NCBI GenBank assembly: GCA_949358305.1
Contig: OX442315.1
Location: 17,634,427-17,698,426, forward strand
Direction of reading: 5' to 3'
Length of the DNA: 64,000 bases
Source of the DNA: Strigamia acuminata
Taxonomy: Eukaryota; Arthropoda; Chilopoda; Geophilomorpha; Linotaeniidae
Shown: piece after piece, positions 32,624 through 41,990 of the stretch
Layout of the letters: each line of letters begins with the position of its first letter
Numbering within the stretch: position 1 is the stretch's first letter
Notes under the pieces: generated by a model
Seen by the model: the letters and a program-made list of their open reading frames with translations, nothing else
Told to the model about the DNA's origin: nothing
The model's database searches: none
Program-made: the position numbers and the translations under genes

Positions 32624-35600
32624 TTGTGTGAAAATTGCGGAACATTTGTGGAACACGTGGAAACAAAATTTGGATCTAATTTTTCGAGTACGATGGCAAA
32701 TGCGCAACCAGAACCAACAAGAGTCAGTCACGGAATGCATCCACTTCACCACATTAAAAAACTGGAGGGGATTTCGAACTATAATAGCTGGAAATTTGCG
32801 ATGGAAATGCAGCTGGTGCGAGAGAATTTGTGGGAGTATGTTGCTGGGACTAAAACTGATGCAACAAAGAGTCGACTCGCGCTGGCCACGATAGCGCTCG
32901 GAGTCCAGGAGCACGTGTACCAAGAGGTGCGAGGCTTCAAAACCGCGAAAGAAGCGTGGGAAAATTTGGGTAAGCTTTACCAAAATAAAAGTTTACGGAG
33001 TCAAGTTTCGCTTCTGACGGACCTGATTAGCATCAAGTACGAGGAGTGCAAGGACATGGCGGAATATGTTGCACGAAAAGTGACGATTGGGCAGCAACTA
33101 ACCGACATCGGATACAAGGTAGACAATAAAATGATGGCAGCAATGTTACTTGCCACTTTGCCGGAAGAATTTAAGCCAATGATAATGGCAATTGAGAACT
33201 GTGGGACAGAAGTTACGGCGGAATACGTCAAAGTGCGACTTTTACAAGAGTCACAGCGCCGGGAAAAGGAAATTACGAGCGCCGCATTCAGTTCGAGCAC
33301 TGGAAATAATGGACGTGCCAATTCGGGCACTGGAGGCCATGGGCGTGCGCGACGTAACGACGGCGGCGATTTGTCACGTATAAAGTGCTTTAGGTGTCAC
33401 AAACTTGGACACAGAAAAGTGGACTGTCGCGTAAAATTGTCCACGAAGGAGGCGGAATCAGAAAAGGACAAACCTGCTGGCAAGGCATACATCACGGCGG
33501 TCGTTTCCATGGCAGCATTGATGGCAAAATCTTCGGATGCAGACTGGATCGTGGATTCTGGAGCGTCGCGTCACATGAGCTCCCAGCGCGAACAGTTTGG
33601 TGATTTGGAGAGGGCGCCGAAAATTAAGGTGCACACTGCGAACGGTGGCGTATTGTATGCAGAACACACAGGGACTGTTGCATTAGCCGTTCGAATAAAC
33701 GGGAAACCAGAAATGGTGAACTTTAAAAATGTGTATCTTGTTCCGGGCCTGGATGCGAATTTGCTGTCGGTGCGACAACTTGAGAAAAAAGGCGCAGATG
33801 TTCGATTTCGAAATGGACGGTGTGAAATACGCAAGTATGGTGATTTATTTTTTGCTCTGTCGTCCAAGCACGATGAATTGTATCGACTGGACGTTGTGAC
33901 CACGAGCGGTAGTGCAATGAGATGCGCAATTTCATCAAAATCGGTCGAGAATGAACTTTGGCACAGGCGACTTGGACATTTGAGTGTTGGAGGCATGAAA
34001 TCCCTGCAAAATATGGTAAACGGTTTCAATATTGTTAAGTCATCTGACTCGAATAAAGTGTGTGAACCGTGTATGAAGGGAAAGCAGCACCGTGCCCCTT
34101 TTCCAAGCAGCAAAACGCCGCGCTCTGACCAAATATTGGAACTGATACATTCCGACGTGTGCGGGTCAATGGCGACGAGTACGATGGGCGGGGCCAGATA
34201 TTTTTTGACATTTATCGATGATTATTCCAGAAAAACCTTTGTATACCTGCTTAAACATAAAAATGAAGTCTTTTCCAAGTTTTTAGATTTTAAGGCGCAG
34301 GTTGAAAAACAAACTGGATGTGCGATTAAGCGCCTACGAACGGACAACGGGACCGAGTATGTGAATGGCGACTTCAGGGACTACATGAAGAAATCCGGGA
34401 TTGTGCACGAGTTCACAGTGCCCTACTCGAGTCAGCAGAACGGAGCGGCGGAACGAGCGAACCGAACGCTGGTCGAAAGAGCGAGGTCAATGCTGCAAGA
34501 CGCGTCGCTTGGCAACGAGTATTGGGGTGAAGCCATCGTAACTGCAGCACATCTTAAAAATCGTTCACCAACAGCAGCGGTTCCTGAAATGACACCGGAA
34601 GAAGCGTGGAGCGGTGCAGTGCCGGACATCAGTTATTTTCGGACTTTTGGTTGTGATGCGCATGTTCATGTGCCAACGCAAAAACGCAAAAAGTGGGACG
34701 CAAAGAGCAAAAAGTTGACTTTTGTGGGATATTGCGACACGACAAAAGGATATAGACTGATTGACACTACAACAAAGCTAATTACCGTATCACGAGATGT
34801 TGTTTTCGACGAGAACGCACGCGCCGACCCAATGTTCATTTCCGACCAAATTAATAATCCGTTTTTTGAATTTTCAGTGTCAATTGAGAGCGGTGGCGAT
34901 GTTTTGACGCCATCAGTTACGGAAAACGAAGAAACTGTCGAGCCCCCAGAACCGGATCCATGTCACGATGAAATACAAGTCGTGGACAACCCTGTGGATC
35001 CAATCGAACTGGCAGAAGCGATTGATCTCGTCATTTCCGACTCGGAGGATGAAAATGAAGATGTGGCCGAACCTGAAGTGCAGCAAGGACGTCCAAAACG
35101 AAACTGTGGACCTCCTCGACGATTTCCTGCAGAAGAATACGTCTTCCAGGCGGCAATGGAGCTGCTCAGCGACGACCCCGAGTCATACAGCGAAGCAATG
35201 AAGAGACCAGATGCAGACCAATGGCAGATAGCTTTGCAGCAAGAACTGGATTCACTCGATAAGTGTGGCACTTGGGAACTTGTGGATCTGCCTGCTGGAC
35301 GAAAACCAATTACGTGCCGATGGGTGTTTCGAATCAAGACGACAGCAGATGGAGCACTAGAACGATATAAAGCCAGACTAGTTGCACGTGGATGCTCGCA
35401 AGTAAGCGGCATTGATTATGATGAGACTTTCTCTCCTGTTGTGCGTTATACCACCCTGCGGATGCTTTTGGCAATGGCAGCTGCAAATGACTGGGACATT
35501 GACCAAATGGACGCGGTCACAGCCTTTCTCCACGGACAGTTGAAGGAAGAAATATTCATGAAGCAACCCGAAGGACTCAAGCAGACACCGAGCACAAAAA

Positions 35601-36742
35601 ACAAATATTGTCGTTTGAAGAAAGCGCTGTACGGGCTGAAGCAAGCTGGACGAGCGTGGTACGAACTTCTCGACAAGGGCCTTTTGGAAATTGGGCTTAC
35701 GCGCTCTGACTTTGATTGTTGCGTTTATTTCCTGCGAGAAAAGGGAGGACTTGTTATTGTTGCTGTGTACGTCGACGATTTGCTCATCTTCTCGAGCGTT
35801 TTCGAGCTCAAAAAGCGAGTGAAAGATGCACTTTTATTGAAATTCCACATGAAAGACTTTGGAGAAGCCCACTATTGCCTTGGAATCAAGTTTACACGGG
35901 ACAGAGCCAGGAAAACGATTAGTTTGGATCAGTCTGGATACATCAAGAAGATGCTGATACGATTTGAAATGCCGGATTGCAACCCCGTTTCGACGCCAAT
36001 TGATTCCACCGTCAAGCTCCTCAGCTCCATGGCGCCGAAGAATGCTCGAGAGAGGGGGGAAATGAGCAAGGTGCCCTACCAAGAAGCAGTTGGCAGCCTT
36101 TTATACGCTGCACAAGCCACAAGACCTGACATAGCCCAAGCTGTGGGAGTTGTGAGCAGGTTTAATGCAAACTTTGGACAACAACATTGGATTGCTGTCA
36201 AAAGAATTATGAGGTACCTGAAGGGGACAATGGACATGAAATTAAAATATGGCACCTCACAGGATTCCAGAATATATGGCTACACCGACGCGGACCACGC
36301 AGGCTGTTTAGACACGCGACGATCAACAACTGGGTACGCATTCATATGCTCAGGAGCGGCCATAAGTTGGTCAAGCAAGCGACAACCGACTGTTGCTGAA
36401 TCCACGACCGAAGCGGAATACATGTCACTTTCAATGTCCTCAAAAGAAGCTGTATGGTTGAAGAGAGCCATTACCGAACTAAAGCTGGCAAACTACGAAA
36501 AACCTTTGACCATATACTCCGACAACCAAGGTGCATTGAAGCTTTCCAAAAATGCAGTCTACCATCAGCGGACGAAGCACATCGATATTAAACACCATTT
36601 TGTTCGCGAGATTATTAAAAATGGGCACATTAATGTGAAGTTCATTGGAACAGAAGATATGGTTGCCGATGTCCTCACCAAAGGACTACCAAAAGAAAAG
36701 CACAAGTGGTGTACTAGTAAAATGGGATTGTTTATTTCATAA
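32624..36742 (+). CDS. Copia Gag-Pol polyprotein (element 1)
   Basis: 1372 residues in one frame. In order: a Gag domain of the UBN2 type (about 40-240), zinc knuckle CFRCHKLGHRKVDC (near 253), aspartic protease DWIVDSGASRHMS (near 306), pre-integrase WHRRLGHLSVGG (near 447), integrase with HSDVCG, RTDNGTEYV and NGAAERANR (about 508-610), reverse transcriptase with YKARLVARG and YVDDLLIF (about 890-1130), and RNase H with YTDADHAG, TEAEYMSL and KHIDIKHH (about 1219-1330). It makes virus-like particles, copies element RNA to DNA and integrates it. The first ATG is at 32624; a second in-frame ATG at 32693 (MANAQPEPTRV) is the more usual start context. No stop or frameshift seen. Confidence 0.95.
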   Translation: MCENCGTFVEHVETKFGSNFSSTMANAQPEPTRVSHGMHPLHHIKKLEGISNYNSWKFAMEMQLVRENLWEYVAGTKTDATKSRLALATIALGVQEHVYQEVRGFKTAKEAWENLGKLYQNKSLRSQVSLLTDLISIKYEECKDMAEYVARKVTIGQQLTDIGYKVDNKMMAAMLLATLPEEFKPMIMAIENCGTEVTAEYVKVRLLQESQRREKEITSAAFSSSTGNNGRANSGTGGHGRARRNDGGDLSRIKCFRCHKLGHRKVDCRVKLSTKEAESEKDKPAGKAYITAVVSMAALMAKSSDADWIVDSGASRHMSSQREQFGDLERAPKIKVHTANGGVLYAEHTGTVALAVRINGKPEMVNFKNVYLVPGLDANLLSVRQLEKKGADVRFRNGRCEIRKYGDLFFALSSKHDELYRLDVVTTSGSAMRCAISSKSVENELWHRRLGHLSVGGMKSLQNMVNGFNIVKSSDSNKVCEPCMKGKQHRAPFPSSKTPRSDQILELIHSDVCGSMATSTMGGARYFLTFIDDYSRKTFVYLLKHKNEVFSKFLDFKAQVEKQTGCAIKRLRTDNGTEYVNGDFRDYMKKSGIVHEFTVPYSSQQNGAAERANRTLVERARSMLQDASLGNEYWGEAIVTAAHLKNRSPTAAVPEMTPEEAWSGAVPDISYFRTFGCDAHVHVPTQKRKKWDAKSKKLTFVGYCDTTKGYRLIDTTTKLITVSRDVVFDENARADPMFISDQINNPFFEFSVSIESGGDVLTPSVTENEETVEPPEPDPCHDEIQVVDNPVDPIELAEAIDLVISDSEDENEDVAEPEVQQGRPKRNCGPPRRFPAEEYVFQAAMELLSDDPESYSEAMKRPDADQWQIALQQELDSLDKCGTWELVDLPAGRKPITCRWVFRIKTTADGALERYKARLVARGCSQVSGIDYDETFSPVVRYTTLRMLLAMAAANDWDIDQMDAVTAFLHGQLKEEIFMKQPEGLKQTPSTKNKYCRLKKALYGLKQAGRAWYELLDKGLLEIGLTRSDFDCCVYFLREKGGLVIVAVYVDDLLIFSSVFELKKRVKDALLLKFHMKDFGEAHYCLGIKFTRDRARKTISLDQSGYIKKMLIRFEMPDCNPVSTPIDSTVKLLSSMAPKNARERGEMSKVPYQEAVGSLLYAAQATRPDIAQAVGVVSRFNANFGQQHWIAVKRIMRYLKGTMDMKLKYGTSQDSRIYGYTDADHAGCLDTRRSTTGYAFICSGAAISWSSKRQPTVAESTTEAEYMSLSMSSKEAVWLKRAITELKLANYEKPLTIYSDNQGALKLSKNAVYHQRTKHIDIKHHFVREIIKNGHINVKFIGTEDMVADVLTKGLPKEKHKWCTSKMGLFIS

Positions 36743-36811
36743 TATTTTTGTACACCTTTTTAAACCTTTTTATTGCGTTATTTTTTTTTGCCTGTCATCA
36801 AAGAGTGGGAG

Positions 36812-36983
36812 TGTTGAAATATGAGATTCTGTGATGACACTTTTGTAAGAGCGCCACCTGGCGTTCAGCGTCTTTAACGTTTGAATAAAATTGTAACGGG
36901 ACTTTCGTAGTAACCCTTATACGGTGTGGTCAAGTTTTTGTGTCTTCCAACATCAATCTTCCCCAATCCTTAAAACTACAACA
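36812..36983 (+). repeat. 3' LTR of copia element 1
   Basis: Same length and sequence as the 5' LTR apart from one C/T difference. Followed by the target duplication TGTGC. Confidence 0.92.
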
Positions 36984-37957
36984 TGTGCAAACAGAAAGGT
37001 GTTCTTTTATTTCAAAACTTCTAACAACTACTAGCAACAAAAACAATAAAGCAAAACAGCAAAACAGCGGTGTTTTCTTATTAAATTGAAACTTTAATCG
37101 GTGTGTCTTGCGTCGATGTTTTTGGCATCGGTTCTGGAATTGGCGAATATACAAAACTTGACCCAAATTTAAAATCTGACGGCAAATAATTTCCTTTTTG
37201 AGCCGAATCAAAACAACAACTAATTTCTTTGAGAAAGTTCTGCTGATCTAATCCGTACCCATTGAAATAAAAATTGCAGAATAAAAGTTTACCTTTCAAA
37301 AACATCTGTCAATCAAAACAATTTTAATGTAACTTTTTTCTTTCGATATAATAACCATACCATAACCATGTTATCGACAACTTGGTATTTTTCAACGAGC
37401 CACGGCACTGTTCTCTCTGTACCATTCACAGCAGAAGCAACGTCGTATCTGAGCAGTCGATAACTGTCCAACGGCACCTGAACATTTCAAATTGAAAACG
37501 CATTTTTTTCCTTTTCATTTCGCACAGAAAAATCAAAGTTATGCACCTGAATACAAGCCCTCATGTGCTTTTTATGCTGAGCATGATACATTTCGCCCAG
37601 CATTTCCTCGACTTCAGAAACTGGAGTTCTTTGTTCGAAGAAAAGAGAAAAAGAAATTCGTAATACACAGTAGCCGCATTTGCAAAGTAATTTAGACTAA
37701 ACAGCATTTTAAACAATATTTTTAAATTGCTTTTAAAACTGCTTCTCTTGATCCAACTTCAAAAATGGCGGCCGATTTAGTCGGTTTTCAGTCCCAGTGG
37801 GCAAAACAAAACAACAAAACATGTTTAATTGCAAGTTAACAATTACTTTATGAATTAGGCTAGTAATATCTAACATTACGTGGAATTTATGATGCAAATG
37901 ATTAGCATTTGTTTAGATGGTGCTCTGGCTTCCACGTATTCTTCAATTTCAATATCG
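36984..37957 (-). pseudogene. FAM194-like copy C (3' exons only)
   Basis: Retains exon 15 (37081-37305, 74 residues, FNGYGLDQ and LPSDFKFGSS), exon 14 (LLRYDVASAV), exon 13 and part of exon 12. The match to copies A and D breaks at about 37957 inside exon 12, where a CTGCAG-rich tandem repeat begins. The last exon carries a deletion before its final TQDTPIKVSI. With no 5' exons it is a remnant. Confidence 0.75.
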
Positions 37958-37969
37958 CCCAGGTAAAAA

Positions 37970-38235
37970 AAATCTGCAGAATTCTGCAGAAAGTTTGCCA
38001 GCAGAAAAATTTCTGCAGAAAATCTTTTTTTTTCTGCAGAATTCTGCAGAAAAATTTCCAGTTGAAAAAATTTGCCAGAAATTTTTTTTCTCTGCAGAAA
38101 TCTGCAGAAAAATTGGCAACCGAAAAATTTTGCAAGAAAATTTTTTTTCTCTCTGCAGAATTCTGCAGAAAAAATGCTAGCCGAAAAAATTTGCTAGAAA
38201 ATCTTTTTTTTCTGCAGAATTGTGCAGAATAATTG
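37970..38235. repeat. 60-bp tandem repeat with CTGCAG palindromes
   Basis: Between four and five units of about 60 bp, each centred on CTGCAGAATTCTGCAG with a T-rich arm. A stray piece of the same repeat (AGAATTCTGCAGATATTCTG) appears at 40730-40755, so the block once extended further or the Tc1-type element landed within it. Confidence 0.8.
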
Positions 38236-38254
38236 TATGCCGACCGAAAGGGTT

Positions 38255-38590
38255 GCCAATGCTGGAAATCTCGTACAGGCAAAGATTTTGGATTTCAAAA
38301 TCCTTGAAATCTCATGAAATCCTGGAAATCCTTAAAATCTCATGAAATCCTGGAAATCCTTAAAATCTCATGAAATCCTGGAAATCCTGGAAATCTTTGA
38401 AATTTCATGAAATCCTGGAAATCCTAGAAATCGTGGAAATCTTAGAAAATTGTCTTGCAATTTGGTGTAAATTCTAGCAAATCAAGCTGGAAATCTCGCA
38501 CAGGCAAAGATTTTGGATTTCAAAATCCTTGAAATCTTATGAAATCTTCAAGGATTTCAAAATCTCGTACGGGATTTTTGCGATTGGCTA
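38255..38590. repeat. 28-bp tandem repeat
   Basis: Repeating units on the theme CTCATGAAATCCTGGAAATC with variable spacing, preceded and followed by a repeated GGAAATCTCG.ACAGGCAAAG segment (38267 and 38490). Confidence 0.75.
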
Positions 38591-38838
38591 TCCCTCGACG
38601 CCGAATGAAGTGCAGAATTTATTCCTTCTCCATTTCTGCAAAGTTACGCAGAAATTTTAAACAAAAAGATGCATTCTTTTTAGTTCAAATCAAATTTTCC
38701 GAATGGACGCATTTAGTTCCTTTAATACACATATAAACATTTACAACTTCTTTAAATTAAACTTATATTTATTTAAGCTTTTTACTTAAAGCTGAGACTA
38801 TTTGAAAATTTAAAACCATTTCGGAAAAAGTAACTATA

Positions 38839-40409
38839 AGGTGCGTTTCATAATTATAAATCCACCCACAAATTTTGTGTCACAGCCAAACATTCTTCCC
38901 AACAATAAAATTCTTTATATTGTTTGCTTATAACATGTGTTTTTACAAGATTTTAAGAAGTTTTCGTTGAAAGGAAATTTTTTTTTATATTGTTATAGCA
39001 AAAATGTAATTTTTAGGTGTTGCATAATTATAAATCCACATTTGGTTTCTATTAAATTTTTTTATTTTCAATAACCTATTGAACCACCTTTCTTTTCAAT
39101 AACATTAATCATTCTGTTATGCATAGAATTGACTAGATTTTGCATTGTCTCAGTTGAAATTTCTTCCCATTTCACTATAATTGCAAGTTTTAACTCCTCA
39201 ATTGATTCATATTGCTTTCCTCCTTGATATACTGATCTGGCAAGTATTCCCCATAGGTTTTCTATGGGATTCAAGTCAGGGGAACATGCTGGCCACTCCA
39301 TTACTTGCACTCCATTGTCCAAAAACCACTGAAATGTTGTTCGGGCATTGTGGATCGGCACGTTGTCCTGTTGAAATTCCCAAAATGGGCCACCAATTTG
39401 CTCTCCAAATGGCATAAGTTGTTCGTCAAGCAACTGTTGGTATGAATTAGCATTCATTCGACCACTGACAAAGGCAATATTACTTTTACCATTCCATCCA
39501 AACGCTGCCCAAATCATAACCGATCCTCCACCTTGCTAGGGTTTTGAAAAAATCTGTTCGTCTTTGCGTAAATCGTGCCAGTAATATTGCCATCCATCTG
39601 GGCCATCCAAATTAAACTTTTTTTCATCACTGAACACTACTTTATGCCATTCCTTCTGCCAACACACTTTATCTTTTGCAAATTCCACTCTTTTCACCTT
39701 GTGTCTTGGTTTCAGAGATGGAGTGGTTTTTCTCTTCTTCTACACTAAGTGTTGACAGTTGCTCACAACTCTGGAGAGTGTAGATTTTGAAACATTAATG
39801 TCTGGACGTTTTGATAACTCCCCTAAGGTCACATTTGAATTGGAAATTTCACGTAAAATCGTTCGTTTTTGGCGGTCTTGTAGCTTTGATGGTCGACCAC
39901 TGTGAATTTTGGTGCCATATTTGTCTCTCAATTTCACATAACTGTTGATAAGACCATGACTTCTGTCCAAAAGTCTTGCTATTTCTCTGTTGGATGTATT
40001 CTGTTCACTTAAGATTGATATTTGTCCTTTTTCAAATTCAGAAAGTGGTAATCCACGAGGCATGGTTAAAATGAATGCACGGCAAAAATGAAAGCGAAAG
40101 TAACAAATGTGACAGTTAGAAAACATTTAAAAAACGTCATTATAATTAGCTAGAAGCACCCTCTACGATCCGTTAAAAAAACTATCGCCCACAACCTTAG
40201 AACCAAATGTGGATTTATAATTATGCAACACCTAAAAATGACATTTTTGCTATAACAATATAAAAAAAAATTTCCTTTTAACGAAAACTTCTTAAAATCT
40301 TGTAAAAACACATGTTATAATCAAAGAGTATAAAGAAATTTATTGTTGGGAAGAATTTTTGGCTGTAACACAGAATTTGTGGGTGGATTTATAATTATGA
40401 AACGCACCT
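38839..40409 (-). mobile_element. Tc1-type DNA transposon with long inverted repeats
   Basis: 1571 bp, flanked by TA (38837-38838 and 40410-40411). The ends AGGTGCGTTTCATAATTATA are perfect inverted repeats at the tips, and the inverted similarity extends about 210 bp inwards to CCACATTTGGTT. One transposase gene, damaged by two stop codons, lies inside on the minus strand. Confidence 0.92.
39068..40063 (-). pseudogene. Tc1-type transposase with two nonsense codons
   Basis: From ATG at 40063 (MPRGLPLSEFEKGQI) to the stop at 39068 is 332 codons in one unbroken frame apart from two TAG codons, near 39740 and near 39526. The amino half has the paired helix-turn-helix for inverted-repeat binding (SNREIARLLDRSHGLI). 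The catalytic triad is present and spaced DD34E: Asp in [11 protein letters not shown], Asp in QQDNVPIHNA and Glu in SPDLNPIENLWG. Length is normal for Tc1. Only point mutations separate it from an open gene, so inactivation was mild, but this copy cannot make full-length enzyme. Its inverted repeats remain intact and could be mobilised by a relative. Confidence 0.9.
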
Positions 40410-40447
40410 TATAAGAGAAGTTATGCATTCAAATAGTATAAGCTATA

Positions 40448-40520
40448 CAAGCCTAGTGGATAGAGCACTGGTCTTTAGAACAATGGATCCCAGGTTCAAT
40501 TCCAGCAGAGGTCGTGGTAA
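40448..40520 (+). repeat. tRNA-derived SINE-like segment
   Basis: TAGTGGATAGAGCACTGG resembles a tRNA A box and GGTTCAATTCC a B box, about 35 bases apart, followed by an A-rich tail. The T-stem and acceptor stem do not pair, so it is a tRNA-derived SINE head or tRNA pseudogene rather than a functional tRNA. Confidence 0.5.
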
Positions 40521-40764
40521 GAAAAAAAAAAGATTTAAATAAAGATAAATAAAAATGTCGGTAAAACATGCAATTTGTGCTAATAACAATGAAAACTAAT
40601 TCTTGAATATGGGTTGTAAAAGAAACTAAATAGCTAAATAGCTAGTGCAAAAAAATTTGAGTTAGTGTAAAATCCATCTACCTTTACATTTACAATGTAT
40701 AACAAGTATGTAAATCTATTTTTTTCCAGAATTCTGCAGATATTCTGCAGAAAAGGTTAACATT

Positions 40765-41777
40765 TGTCACGGCCCGGCATTAACGCGTAATGTAACTTTA
40801 ACCCATTGTTGTGTTTGTGCGCGTTTTCCGTGTGTTCCTAACTATGATTTGTTATCATTGTTTTGTTAAAACTCCCAATAAATCCTAAACCTAATATAAT
40901 TTGAGTTTTGTCTTACCTTCATTTTGTATTCATGTTTATCCCTTGACCTGGCCTGGTGTGGCTCAATTTGGCCACATCAGACTAGTCTAAGTCAGGTATT
41001 TCCCACTGTTACCCCTCCTGATTTCGTTTAGTTCATCCTATCTAATTTAAATGTTTAGTCACTCGCGACTGACTCATCGCGATAATTATTCACGAGCGCG
41101 CCTGATTGGCTTACGCGTGCTTGACTCATGGTTCTCCCCTCGTTTTCTGTGATGGACTTGGCCCAAGTTCACTTCTGAGCTGTTTCAGCCAAGTCTGATC
41201 AGAAGGCGTAAGACCATGAGCTATCGTAAGTGCCTTAGCTGGCCGTTGTGCATTTGGCAGTCTCTCCTGTGTTAACTCACAGTATAACTCCATGCCACGT
41301 AATTGTGCATGTTTGAGTATATTCATGGTCATATCGCGTGTCTAAATTCCGCGTGTCATCTTTGTTTCCTTTCCTTTCGATGTTCTTTTGTGTTTACACG
41401 ACGTTTTATGCCACTGACGTGCCTCTGGACTAGAAATTAGATTCAAGTAGCTAATGAGTTGTTTATTTCGTCTTTTGTGCGCGATTAGTGCGCGCTTGCT
41501 CGGTCTGGCCGCTCCGCCATTAGGAGTCCCTGCCAGATTAGCTTAAGCCACGTTTGCGTTGTTAAGTCCGCACGTGAGCAGTACTTCTTCCATTTTTAAG
41601 GCTCCAACAAACTCGGTAATAATTCGTAACATGATCGAATAGGGGGTTAAGCTTGCCGCCACCCTTCAGGCTGCTTAACGTTGCCGGGCCCTTATTCGGG
41701 ACCAGGCTCTCTTGTATCGTAACTGGCGCGTCTTTCAAACGCGGTTTCAAACAACCAGAAACAACCGGTTCATGACA
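40765..41777 (+). repeat. 5' LTR of the gypsy element
   Basis: Begins TGTCACGGCCCGG and ends CATGACA, so TGTCA/TGACA form the terminal inverted repeat. The right limit is fixed by the primer site two bases later; the left limit by the TGTCA motif alone, as no second LTR is available for comparison. Confidence 0.7.
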
Positions 41778-41779
41778 CG

Positions 41780-41797
41780 TGGTGCCGAAACCCGGGA
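41780..41797 (+). promoter_or_regulatory. Primer-binding site of the gypsy element
   Basis: TGGTGCCGAAACCCGGGA starts with TGG, complementary to a tRNA CCA end, and lies two bases after the LTR. The tRNA species cannot be assigned with certainty by eye. Confidence 0.65.
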
Positions 41798-41990
41798 CCT
41801 TGTTGGAGTTTATTCAGTCTAGCGCATATAAACTAGTTGCTATTTAACAAGCATTAGTGGCGTTTTTTAGAGACTATTTTGCCGAAAGGAAGGTTTCAGA
41901 GTAACTAACTTTTCATAGTACTCGCGTATCGTTTAATTACGGTGCGCATCATTTGCAGTGAGCTGCTATTACCCTTATTATCTTGCAAAC

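Larger units (their letters stand above)
32355..36983 (+). mobile_element. Full-length young Ty1/copia retrotransposon
   Basis: Complete element: 172-bp LTRs (32355-32526 and 36812-36983) that differ at one base by eye (ACTTCCG against ACTTTCG), a primer site directly after the 5' LTR, one intact 1372-codon Gag-Pol frame, and a purine tract AAAGAGTGGGAG just before the 3' LTR. It is flanked by the 5-bp duplication TGTGC (32350-32354 and 36984-36988). It interrupts the 3' flank of FAM194-like copy C. Near-identical LTRs and an open frame indicate recent insertion and possible activity. Confidence 0.95.

Noticed and set aside
37902-38282. Lys/Phe-rich frames of about 100-126 codons
   Set aside because: They run through the CTGCAG 60-bp tandem repeat and have no motif.
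40448-40520. Functional tRNA gene
   Set aside because: A- and B-box-like motifs exist, but the acceptor and T stems do not pair; kept only as a SINE-like feature.
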